Below are positions 47,681 to 55,028 of a stretch of 55,049 nucleotides of DNA, one piece after another. The position numbers and the translations under genes are program-made. Origin of the DNA: a virus; the IMG/VR virus record IMGVR_UViG_3300022845_000006, positions 1-55,049 of that record; one strand, written 5' to 3'. Positions within the stretch are counted from its first letter, which is position 1. Each line of letters starts with the position of its first letter. Under the pieces are notes generated by a model that made no database searches, was not told the DNA's origin, and saw nothing but the letters and a program-made list of their open reading frames with translations.

Positions 47681-48223
47681 ATGAAACAATGTAACAAATG
47701 TAATAAAGAATTAGAATTATCCTGTTTTTATTTTAGAAAAGACTATAATAATTATAGAAATAATTGTATAGAGTGTGAAAAGAAAAAAGCTAATGATTTT
47801 TATAATAACAATAAACAACACTGTAGCGAAAGGGCTAAAAAATACTATATTAAAAATAAAGAACACTTAAAAAATAAAAGTAGATTGCAATGGGAAAGCA
47901 TAAAAAACACAGAAGAGTATAAGACTTGGAAAGTGTTATATGGTGTAAAATATAGAGATAAAAACAGAGCCTTTCTTACTGCGCGTGAAGCAAAGAGAAG
48001 AGCAACAAAACTTAAAGCAACCCCTTCATACGCAGACTTAGATAATATAAGAATTGTATATGAAAAAGCTAAATGGTTAGAAACAATAACAGGATTAAAA
48101 TATGAAGTAGATCATGTTATACCATTACAAGGTAAAAACGTATGTGGTCTACATATATGGGAAAACTTACAATTATTAGAAAAATCACTTAACTGCAGTA
48201 AATCAAACAAACTAGGAGAATAA
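47681..48223 (+). CDS. HNH homing endonuclease
   Basis: 180 residues. CNKCNKEL and CIECEKKK form an N-terminal zinc site; a basic region with YYIKNKEHLKNK follows; the core is ATPSYADLDNIRIVYEKAKW and VDHVIPLQGKNVCGLHIWEN (D144-H145), ending SLNCSKSNK. It is very close to the early-arm copy at 4.5 kb. Its last codons carry the AGGAG used by the next gene, so the insertion preserves downstream translation. Confidence 0.93.
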   Translation: MKQCNKCNKELELSCFYFRKDYNNYRNNCIECEKKKANDFYNNNKQHCSERAKKYYIKNKEHLKNKSRLQWESIKNTEEYKTWKVLYGVKYRDKNRAFLTAREAKRRATKLKATPSYADLDNIRIVYEKAKWLETITGLKYEVDHVIPLQGKNVCGLHIWENLQLLEKSLNCSKSNKLGE

Positions 48224-48225
48224 CT

Positions 48226-48987
48226 TTGGCAACGTACATATACCCACCAGTATCAATATCAGGCGGAGACGCAACGGCTGCGAATCAGGCTTTAATGATA
48301 ACTGAGCTTGAAGCAATCAACACCGACACTGACACTCTTGTCGCTGTCGATTACGCTACTGAAACTACCCTAGCTTTAGTAGCTACAGAAGCTACAGCAG
48401 CAGCAATATTAGTAGATACAACATCATTAGACGGTAAAGACTTTTCAACCGAAGTAACTTCAGCAGCAATATTAGCAGATACAACATCATTAGACGGTAA
48501 AGACTTTTCAACCGAAGTAACTTCAGCAGCTATATTAGTAGACACTTCAGTTATAGCTGGAGACACTACAAGCATCGATGGTAAAATCACAGCCTGTAAT
48601 ACAGGTGCCGTTGTAGTATCATCAAGTGCACTTCCAACTGGAGCAGCTACTAGTGCTAACCAAGCTACAATTATAGCTAATCAAGCCGCTATTACTCCAG
48701 TAGATTTTTTAGACTCAGGAGTCGTAGATTCTTCAAGTACTAACATTCCAGCAGCAGGATTAACAGTAGTAGCTTCACTAGCTGCTGACTGTACAGAACT
48801 AGAGGTAGTAGACGATATTGGTGAATACATGACACTTACAGACGGATCAAACGTTGTACTTGCTTACCTTGCATTGGGCGGCGGTAGAGTTAAAGTTTCT
48901 ATATCTTCAGGTACAGAATTAAAACTAGCATCAGTTAGTGGTTCAACTATTAGTGCAGGAAAAATTGCAATAAACATTCTCGGTTAA
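48226..48987 (+). CDS. Repeat-containing tail/fibre protein, TTG start
   Basis: 253 residues. TTG at 48226 with AGGAG 8 nt upstream in the HNH gene end; no ATG is available nearby. N-terminus YIYPPVSISGGDATAANQAL; residues 59-100 are two 21-residue repeats (AAILVDTTSLDGKDFSTEVT plus S) and a third partial. The C-terminal half is a beta domain (GEYMTLTDGSNVVLAYLALG). Proteins of this type lie in marine phage tail clusters. Confidence 0.68.
   Translation: MATYIYPPVSISGGDATAANQALMITELEAINTDTDTLVAVDYATETTLALVATEATAAAILVDTTSLDGKDFSTEVTSAAILADTTSLDGKDFSTEVTSAAILVDTSVIAGDTTSIDGKITACNTGAVVVSSSALPTGAATSANQATIIANQAAITPVDFLDSGVVDSSSTNIPAAGLTVVASLAADCTELEVVDDIGEYMTLTDGSNVVLAYLALGGGRVKVSISSGTELKLASVSGSTISAGKIAINILG
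48400..48525 (+). repeat. Two 63-bp tandem repeats (plus partial third)
   Basis: 48400-48462 and 48463-48525 are nearly identical, followed by about 18 bp of a third. In-frame, so they alter the coiled or beta stalk length. Confidence 0.85.
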
Positions 48988-49012
48988 CACCGACTAGACT
49001 TAGGAGTCTACA

Positions 49013-49645
49013 ATGGCAGCAGCTATCTTTAGTGCAGGAAAAGTAAAAATATTAAAAAACACCCTCGTCTTCAAAGACGGAACCGAAATCTCATCAACCG
49101 ATGCGGCTAATTCAGTTACCAACGCAAGCACGAGTACAGACGATGCAATAGCTAGGTTTGACTCAACAACTGGTAAAATAGTTCAAGATTCAGGGGTAAC
49201 AATTACAGACGCAGACGTTGTATCTGGAGCAACCCAGCTTAACGTAGATAACATGCGCTTAGACGGGAACACTTTAAGCTCCACTGACACAGATGGTGAT
49301 ATTAACATAGATCCTGACGGAACAGGCGATGTTAAAATAAACGGAGCAGTAGTTATTTCAGTTGATAAGATTTACAACATACAGGCAGACAGTGGCGCTT
49401 TTACAGCTATAGCAAATTCTACAACAGTCGTAACCACTAGTGGCGGCGCAGCTACTGTAACATTACCAGCTCCAGCAACGACAGAATTTGTAACCATAAA
49501 AGACGGCGGAAACGCAGAAACAAACAACATTACAATAAACCAAGCAGTAGCAGAAACCATAGACGGAGCAGCATCCTATGTTATTTCATCTAATTATGGA
49601 AGCGTTACATTAGTTAGTGATTCTGTAAACTGGTGGATTTTGTAA
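49013..49645 (+). CDS. Tail fibre-like protein, 210 aa
   Basis: Starts MAAAIFSAGKVKILKNTLVF; then a fibre-type segment ASTSTDDAIARFDSTTGKIV and DITDADGDINIDPDGTG-like repeats (TDTDGDINIDPDGTGDVKIN). The end (FVTIKDGGNAETNNITINQA, ETIDGAASYVISSNYGS) matches the C-terminal module of the fibre at 37175. Probably a trimeric adhesin. Confidence 0.75.
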   Translation: MAAAIFSAGKVKILKNTLVFKDGTEISSTDAANSVTNASTSTDDAIARFDSTTGKIVQDSGVTITDADVVSGATQLNVDNMRLDGNTLSSTDTDGDINIDPDGTGDVKINGAVVISVDKIYNIQADSGAFTAIANSTTVVTTSGGAATVTLPAPATTEFVTIKDGGNAETNNITINQAVAETIDGAASYVISSNYGSVTLVSDSVNWWIL

Positions 49646-49646
49646 T

Positions 49647-50261
49647 ATGAAAAATTGTAAAAAATGTCATATAGAATTAATAGTTAATGATAATTGGAAT
49701 GTAAGTTTTAAGAAAAAAAGATATTATATTTGTAAGAAGTGTAGAAAGGAATATGCAACAAGTTATAGAGATAAAAACAAGTGTGTTTTAAAGGAAAAAA
49801 GAAGGGTGTATTATAGTAATAATAGAGAAGTTATTAGTTATAAAGACAAGCAATATTATAAAGAAAATACAGAAGTTATAAAAAAACGTGCAAAGGATTT
49901 TTACTATAATAATTTGGAAAAATGTAAAGATACTAGAAAGAAGTACTACAGAGCTAATAAGGAAAAAGCTAGAGAGTATAAGAGAGACTGGTTAAAGGAT
50001 AATCAGCATTTAAAAAACGCAGCAAATGCCAGAAGAAGAGCCTCAAAACTACAAGCAACTCCTTCATGGGCTGATTTAGAAAAAATAAAAATAGTATATG
50101 AAAAAGCAATATGGTTAAGTACAATTACAGGGCTGGAGAACCATGTTGACCATGTATTGCCTCTAAATGGTAAAAACGTATCAGGGCTACATACTTGGAA
50201 TAATCTTCAAATATTGGAGAAATCACTAAATTGCATTAAGAGTAATAATATAACAAATTAA
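49647..50261 (+). CDS. HNH homing endonuclease
   Basis: 204 residues, third member of the family. CKKCHIEL and CKKCRKEY zinc knuckles; basic helices with YYRANKEKAREYKRD; core ATPSWADLEKIKIVYEKAIW and VDHVLPLNGKNVSGLHTWNN, with D168-H169. Here VSGLH replaces VCGLH of the other two. It separates two fibre genes and lies just upstream of the AUU-start fibre. Confidence 0.93.
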   Translation: MKNCKKCHIELIVNDNWNVSFKKKRYYICKKCRKEYATSYRDKNKCVLKEKRRVYYSNNREVISYKDKQYYKENTEVIKKRAKDFYYNNLEKCKDTRKKYYRANKEKAREYKRDWLKDNQHLKNAANARRRASKLQATPSWADLEKIKIVYEKAIWLSTITGLENHVDHVLPLNGKNVSGLHTWNNLQILEKSLNCIKSNNITN

Positions 50262-50275
50262 CATAATATAGAACT

Positions 50276-50325
50276 ACACTACATCGGAATGTTCCGATAT
50301 GGTTTGACCGCCACATAGTGTTTTT
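50276..50325 (+). terminator. Three-way-junction hairpin with U-tract
   Basis: Outer stem ACACTA (50276-50281)/TAGTGT (50316-50321) encloses ATCGGAA/TTCCGAT (50283-50298) and a small GGT/ACC hairpin (near 50301-50309), followed by T5. It can act as an intrinsic terminator or leader structure just before the ribosome site of the fibre gene. Confidence 0.6.
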
Positions 50326-50342
50326 AACAAAAGGAGTCAGAA

Positions 50343-52301
50343 ATTTCTTACATTGGACAGAGACCTAAAGTAAAATCAATTCATTACGAACCGCAATCTA
50401 CAATACCTATAAATCCAGTAGAGGGTCAAACCTACAGAAGCGACGGAACCGCATCAGCTAAAGGCTTATACGAGTACCGAGACTCTACATGGCAAGAATT
50501 AGGCGGTAGCGGCGGCGGTATTAACTACTGCGACAACCCAAACGCTGAATCAGGCACCACCGGCTGGGCAACATATGCTGATACTGCAGGCACAAAACCA
50601 GTAGACGGTACCGGCGGCTCCCCAACTATTACATGGGCTCAAAACACATCAACACCTATGCGTGGAGCTGCAGATTTTAAATTTGCAAAAGACGCCGCAG
50701 ACAGACAAGGTGAAGGAGTTTCTTTTGATTATACAATCGACGAAGCCGATAAAGGCAGTCCTATTTATATTAAATTCGATTACAACTGCGACGATTCTGA
50801 CTATGCAGACGGCGATGTTATTATATACATCTACGATAAAGACGCTACATCTCTTAAAGAACCAGTAGGTATCGAAGTTCAAGCCGGAAAAGGTAATCAC
50901 TTTGCAACATACCAACCAGACAATAACACATCTGACGACTTTAGATTTGTCATACATCAATCAAGCACTAACGCAGCAGCATATGATCTATTCTTTGAAA
51001 ACTTCAAAATTGGTCCAGTTAGTGAAATTTCACAACCAAGTGTAGCAGCTATTAGTGATTGGAAAGATTACAATCCTAATCTGTTAAATTTTGCACTAGA
51101 CACAGGAGATGGCAATTATAGATCACAATACAGAAGAGTTGGGGATTCTGTTGATATTCGAATATATGGCAGCATCGAAACAAACCCTACAGGGATTATT
51201 GGGTTTACCCTGCCTGACGGACTATCAATGGTTGATAGAATATCATCGAGGGATGTTTATGGTGTTGCTAAAGGGTTTGATGGAGGTTCAAATACTCACT
51301 TAGGAATGGTGTCTAGTGGCGGCGCTACTACTTTTAATGTGACAGGGGATGATGGCACGGCACATTGGAATGCAACAACTCCCTTTACGTGGTCGGCAGG
51401 ATTTGATTACTTTTCAGTAAACGTTTACGGTATTCCAATTCAAGGTTGGAGCTCAGGCTCACAAGACGTTGCGGTTGTGGATGATAATAGAATTGTAGCA
51501 ATGTCTGCCGATAGCTATGCTGGTGCAGCAATATCAAATACCGCTGAAGGAGATCTAACTTTTACAACTAGCTCAGAGACACATTCTAATTTTGCAACTG
51601 GCACAGGTATTTATACAATAGGTACATCTGGTTGGTATCAAGTCTCAGCTAACACTGGGCTGCAAGTATCTAGTCCTGCAGCAGGGAATAAAGGGCAACT
51701 CCTTTTATACAAAAATGGATCAACATTATTATGCGAATGTCAGCAAGAAGCAGAATCAGCATCGACTAATACTTTCTTTTCACATCACGTAAGTATATCA
51801 GCAGTTTACTTATTAAAAGGTGAAACATTAAAAACCAGCTACGTTAATAATTGGGGAGAAAGTGTGTCACTCCAAGGTAATGCTAGAACTAATTTTAGTG
51901 TAAGCAAAATATCAGGACAAAACCAAATCATTGCAGCTGAAACTATAGTAGCACGAGCAAGCGGTAACGCAGCTAGTGCAGCTTCAGGAGCTCCGGTTAT
52001 TTTTCCAACTAGCGACTTTGACAGTCACGGCGGTTATAATGTTTCAACAGGATTCTACACTACTCAAGTTTCTGGAACTTACAGAGTTTCAGGATATGTT
52101 ACATCAGCAAACGCAGCTATAACATTAAACATAGCTAAAGACGGAGCAACCGACATAGCTGGAGGTATTACAGACGCTTCAGGTGAAGGAACTTTTACAG
52201 GATTAATTAAATGCAACGCTAATCAAACTATATCATTAGAACCTAGTGGAACTTTAGATATTTCAGGCGGACATATGAGCATTGAAAGAGTAGGAAATTA
52301 A
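50343..52301 (+). CDS. Receptor-binding fibre with C1q-like repeats, probable AUU start
   Basis: 652 residues. In frame the nearest upstream stop is at 50325-50327 and no ATG, GTG or TTG occurs before the typical fibre N-terminus SYIGQRPKV. The codon before it is ATT (50343), 6 nt after AAGGAG. I therefore place the start at AUU; an ATG at 50658 would lose 105 conserved-looking residues. Domains: short N-terminal anchor (QGQTYRSDGT-type, about 1-50), a carbohydrate-binding-like beta sandwich (to about 230), a beta linker and two C1q/TNF-like modules (VSANTGLQVSSPAAGNKGQL; TYRVSGYVTSANAAITLNIA). It probably binds the host receptor. Confidence 0.72.
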   Translation: MSYIGQRPKVKSIHYEPQSTIPINPVEGQTYRSDGTASAKGLYEYRDSTWQELGGSGGGINYCDNPNAESGTTGWATYADTAGTKPVDGTGGSPTITWAQNTSTPMRGAADFKFAKDAADRQGEGVSFDYTIDEADKGSPIYIKFDYNCDDSDYADGDVIIYIYDKDATSLKEPVGIEVQAGKGNHFATYQPDNNTSDDFRFVIHQSSTNAAAYDLFFENFKIGPVSEISQPSVAAISDWKDYNPNLLNFALDTGDGNYRSQYRRVGDSVDIRIYGSIETNPTGIIGFTLPDGLSMVDRISSRDVYGVAKGFDGGSNTHLGMVSSGGATTFNVTGDDGTAHWNATTPFTWSAGFDYFSVNVYGIPIQGWSSGSQDVAVVDDNRIVAMSADSYAGAAISNTAEGDLTFTTSSETHSNFATGTGIYTIGTSGWYQVSANTGLQVSSPAAGNKGQLLLYKNGSTLLCECQQEAESASTNTFFSHHVSISAVYLLKGETLKTSYVNNWGESVSLQGNARTNFSVSKISGQNQIIAAETIVARASGNAASAASGAPVIFPTSDFDSHGGYNVSTGFYTTQVSGTYRVSGYVTSANAAITLNIAKDGATDIAGGITDASGEGTFTGLIKCNANQTISLEPSGTLDISGGHMSIERVGN

Positions 52302-52347
52302 TAAACATTAACACTCATAAAGACAGAAAGACGGAAAGGATTAAAAA

Positions 52348-52716
52348 ATGAGAATACAAAACGAAGCATTAACACTAGACGGCACTGACATGGAGTCAAC
52401 CATTACATCAAACGCAGTATGGCTCGCTCATATTGCACATTATAGCATTCAAGTTGTATTTACTGGATCACCAAACGGAACATTCAAACTACAAGCTTCA
52501 AATGACGTAGGAGCTAAAGACGGCGGAGGTTTATCATCTCCAACGATCACTAACTGGACTGATATACCATCATCATCTTTAGCAGTTTCAGCATCAGGAA
52601 GCTCTTTATGGACTATATCAAATGCAGGATATAGATGGGTACGTGTAGTATGGACAAACTCAGCAAGCTCTACAGCCGCTATAACTAGTATCAGATTTAA
52701 TGTAAAAGGATGTTAG
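52348..52716 (+). CDS. Beta-sandwich virion/decoration protein, 122 aa
   Basis: GGAAAGGA before the ATG. Layout IAHYSIQVVFTGSPNGTFKL, then WTDIPSSSLAVSASGSSLWT and YRWVRVVWTNSASSTAAITS. Same length and strand order as the gene at 47311, so the two are paralogs or share a fold. Confidence 0.7.
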   Translation: MRIQNEALTLDGTDMESTITSNAVWLAHIAHYSIQVVFTGSPNGTFKLQASNDVGAKDGGGLSSPTITNWTDIPSSSLAVSASGSSLWTISNAGYRWVRVVWTNSASSTAAITSIRFNVKGC

Positions 52717-52725
52717 GGAATAATT

Positions 52726-53037
52726 ATGAAATTTGACATAGAATCAATGAAAAAACGAAGAAGCGAAGCAGCTAAAAAAAGAGAAGCTAAACCAAGCGCT
52801 AAAGAAACTTCCGATGAAATTGACAAAAAAAGCGCTAAAATGATAGATAGTATAGACAAAAAGAAAGCCTCTAAACAAAGAAAAAAAGACCTATCTCCCG
52901 ACGAATGGGAAAAGATAAAATACAAACGCGGAGAATTTGACGCCAAAGAAACCAAAAGATTAGCCGCTGGCTCCTCGAAAGAAAAAGTACTAGCAGCTCG
53001 AAAAGAGATGATGAAGCGAATGTTAGACAAGGAATAA
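52726..53037 (+). CDS. Highly charged helical protein, 103 aa
   Basis: Lys/Glu/Asp-rich throughout (MKKRRSEAAKKREAKPSAKE, KKKASKQRKKDLSPDEWEKI). Highly charged, probably disordered or coiled. It sits before the holin-like genes; role unknown. Confidence 0.65.
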   Translation: MKFDIESMKKRRSEAAKKREAKPSAKETSDEIDKKSAKMIDSIDKKKASKQRKKDLSPDEWEKIKYKRGEFDAKETKRLAAGSSKEKVLAARKEMMKRMLDKE

Positions 53038-53041
53038 CATT

Positions 53042-53332
53042 ATGAAAAAAGAGCTAGACTATTTAATTGAGAAAGTTAACAAAATAGACGAAAAACTAGG
53101 AGAAGTTGATAAACACTTAGCGGTGTATAACGAGCAGCTAGTAATTCATATTAAAGCTGGTGAAGCTATTCATGAAGCATCCCTTAAAAGAGATGAAGAA
53201 ATAGAAGACGATTTAAAACCAATAAAAGACCATGTTTATCAAATGCGAGGCGCTGGCAAACTCATAGCCGTAATAAGCCTTATATCAGGAACAGTGCTAA
53301 CAATATACACATTACTAGGAAACTTAAACTAG
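53042..53332 (+). CDS. Holin accessory (XhlA-like) membrane protein
   Basis: 96 residues: a coiled coil (LIEKVNKIDEKLGEVDKHLA), a second helix, and a single C-terminal span (AGKLIAVISLISGTVLTIYT). This layout matches phage XhlA-like proteins that help holins. It is followed by a second amphipathic small gene and then the arm-end terminator. Confidence 0.65.
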   Translation: MKKELDYLIEKVNKIDEKLGEVDKHLAVYNEQLVIHIKAGEAIHEASLKRDEEIEDDLKPIKDHVYQMRGAGKLIAVISLISGTVLTIYTLLGNLN

Positions 53333-53341
53333 GAGAATAGT

Positions 53342-53515
53342 ATGATTATAAGCATTTTAAAAGAAATTGGGAAAGGTTTAATAAGCGCTCTTTTGACTGA
53401 AAACTTCATTAAAGAGATTATCGTGTTTTTGCTAGAAAAACTTGCAAAAGCAACTGATAACGACGTAGACGATGTAATCGTAGAAAAAATCAAAGAAGCT
53501 ATCAAACCTAAATAA
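53342..53515 (+). CDS. Small amphipathic membrane protein, holin candidate
   Basis: ATG at 53342 with AGGAG upstream; 57 residues. MIISILKEIGKGLISALLTE and EIIVFLLEKLAKAT are amphipathic or membrane-active helices; the end is charged (VDDVIVEKIKEAIKPK). Its place after the XhlA-like gene suggests holin or antiholin function. Confidence 0.6.
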   Translation: MIISILKEIGKGLISALLTENFIKEIIVFLLEKLAKATDNDVDDVIVEKIKEAIKPK

Positions 53516-53527
53516 ATCCCAACCGCT

Positions 53528-53551
53528 AAGGGGCGGCGAAAAGCCCCCTTT
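53528..53551 (+). terminator. Rho-independent terminator
   Basis: GGGGC (53530-53534), GGCGAAAA loop, GCCCC (53543-53547), followed by CTTT. Ends the holin-region transcript ahead of the RusA gene. Confidence 0.78.
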
Positions 53552-53583
53552 ACTACTATCACATTATAGGCGTAAACCACATC

Positions 53584-54111
53584 ATGATATGTAACATAGA
53601 AATTCCACATAAAGCTTATTCAGTCAATGCTATGTTCTATAGAGACGGTAGGCGTAAGAAGCAAGAAGCGGTCCAATGGGAACGTACTATAGCTAACTAT
53701 CTAAGAGACGAAGACATACAAGAACAGCTTGAAAACATTCGGGCGAATTTTGACCCGAAAAAGCACTGTATTCAGGTCAGTTTAATATTTGAATTTCCAA
53801 AAGAGATTTTAATTACTAAAGTAGGAGCTATGTCCTCTAAAGCATTCGACCTTTCTAACATTGAAAAGCCGCTAATAGACGTAATTTTCTTACCTAGCCA
53901 CAGCTCGAAGACATGTAAAAACTTAGAATTAGATGACAAATACGTATCAAAACTAACATCGGCAAAAGTACCATCAACCAGGCACTCAATAAGAATATGC
54001 ATCGAGCTATTGCCATTACAACAACTACTAGATAATATGAGTGCCATGGATCCAACTAAAACCTCTCAAGATCCAGAGTGTCAAGATCATCAAGATAAAG
54101 AGCAACTTTAG
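53584..54111 (+). CDS. RusA-like Holliday-junction resolvase
   Basis: 175 residues. RusA pattern: PHKAYSVNAMFYRDGRRKKQ near the start, FDLSNIEKPLIDVI with the catalytic aspartates (DxxN..K..xD) and LELDDKYVSKLTSAK. It resolves branched DNA before packaging. It is the last plus-strand gene and its 3' end overlaps the convergent gene by 56 bp. The C-terminal tail (QDPECQDHQDKEQL) lies in that overlap. Confidence 0.85.
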   Translation: MICNIEIPHKAYSVNAMFYRDGRRKKQEAVQWERTIANYLRDEDIQEQLENIRANFDPKKHCIQVSLIFEFPKEILITKVGAMSSKAFDLSNIEKPLIDVIFLPSHSSKTCKNLELDDKYVSKLTSAKVPSTRHSIRICIELLPLQQLLDNMSAMDPTKTSQDPECQDHQDKEQL

Positions 54112-54610
54112 TAGTTCTATAACTTGGTACGCTGCACTCACCGTATAACTCATAGTCTTTAATATCTTTACACTTTACAACTCCTAGAATTTCAACATAT
54201 GGTAACTCTACTGATGTAAAAATGAAGTATTCAAACTCACCTGGATCTCTTACCACTTTATCTTTTCGTTGCAGTAACCATGATGATCCGTAGCGTTTTC
54301 TACTTGTTTCACCTTGAGACTTAACATGAAATGTATATTTTTGACTTACTAGATCAGCATCAAAGCTTTTATTCTTAACATCGTAGATCTCCAAGTCAGG
54401 CTTGTTAACCTTAACACCGCAAGAACTTAAATACTTATACGCTGCAAATTCTCCAGCAGCTCCGAGTAAAATATCGTTATATATCTTAACGCTTCTCTTT
54501 TCACCTCTGCGTTTGTATTCATCTGCAGAACCGCCTACTCTAGCTTCTGCAAAATCTTCACACTTTTCAATAACGCTCGCCGTTAGTTTTACTTTTTCAC
54601 CTATATACAT
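54056..54610 (-). CDS. PD-(D/E)XK-like nuclease or packaging-associated protein
   Basis: 184 residues. ILLGAAGEFAAYKYLSS gives a helix with an acidic residue; KSFDADLVSQKYTFHVKSQG has D-x(n)-HVK like the D...(E/H)xK core of restriction-type nucleases; WLLQRKDKVVR follows. The family I cannot name. GTTAAC-type leader before the ATG. Its 3' end overlaps rusA on the opposite strand, so the two transcripts converge. Confidence 0.6.
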   Translation of the reverse strand: MYIGEKVKLTASVIEKCEDFAEARVGGSADEYKRRGEKRSVKIYNDILLGAAGEFAAYKYLSSCGVKVNKPDLEIYDVKNKSFDADLVSQKYTFHVKSQGETSRKRYGSSWLLQRKDKVVRDPGEFEYFIFTSVELPYVEILGVVKCKDIKDYELYGECSVPSYRTTKVALYLDDLDTLDLERF

Positions 54611-54618
54611 GTTAACTC

Positions 54619-54903
54619 CTATAATATCATTAAAATGGTTAATATAATACTTACAATACTTGTCTTTTGATACAACTTCTTATCTTCTTCAACTTCTACC
54701 AATCTACTCTCCAGAAGTTCCACTTTCTCTTCCTGTACCTCTATCACATCCCCCTGTTCCTTTATCGTCACTTTCTGCGCTCCCACCGTCAGAGCACACT
54801 TTGACAGTAGACCGTCGCATAGCGTCAAGTTCTTGCTGGCGTAGGTATTCTGCATATTCAGACTCAAAATCAGTAGTAAGCTTATCACTATTCTCTTTGG
54901 CAT
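54619..54903 (-). CDS. Spanin-like protein (signal peptide, coiled coil, C-terminal span)
   Basis: 94 residues. Signal MPKRIVISLLLILSLNMQNT with likely cleavage at YAS; two cysteines (LCDGLLSKCALTV); a coiled coil (QGDVIEVQEEKVELLESRLV); and a C-terminal span TSIVSIILTILMIL. This shape matches a phage spanin group with a C-terminal membrane anchor. No strict lipobox. It lies out of frame inside the gene that starts at 55027, the classic nested spanin layout. Confidence 0.65.
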   Translation of the reverse strand: MPKRIVISLLLILSLNMQNTYASKNLTLCDGLLSKCALTVGAQKVTIKEQGDVIEVQEEKVELLESRLVEVEEDKKLYQKTSIVSIILTILMIL

Positions 54904-55027
54904 CTTTAGCCTCCTGTTTTTCGACCTTAAGCCGAGCGTTAACTGCTGCGAGTTTAATTTTATACCAAGCCTCTCGCATAAAGCTTAGAATGTTTTTGAT
55001 TACTAGTTTTACAAATATTTTAATCAT
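54704..55027 (-). CDS. Inner-membrane spanin-like partner, 107 aa
   Basis: ATG at 55027 with GGATTAAC upstream. N-terminal amphipathic/hydrophobic start (MIKIFVKLVIKNILSFM) and a coiled coil (LKVEKQEAKDAKENSDK); the last third (SDGGSAESDDKGTGGCDRGT) is low-complexity and entirely overlaps the other spanin-like gene by 200 bp. Its start follows the wrapped first gene by one base. Confidence 0.55.
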   Translation of the reverse strand: MIKIFVKLVIKNILSFMREAWYKIKLAAVNARLKVEKQEAKDAKENSDKLTTDFESEYAEYLRQQELDAMRRSTVKVCSDGGSAESDDKGTGGCDRGTGRESGTSGE

Positions 55028-55028
55028 G

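Noticed and set aside
52713-53030. Minus-strand frame opposite the charged 103-residue protein
   Set aside because: Ser/Leu/Phe-rich mirror of a Lys/Glu/Asp-rich gene.
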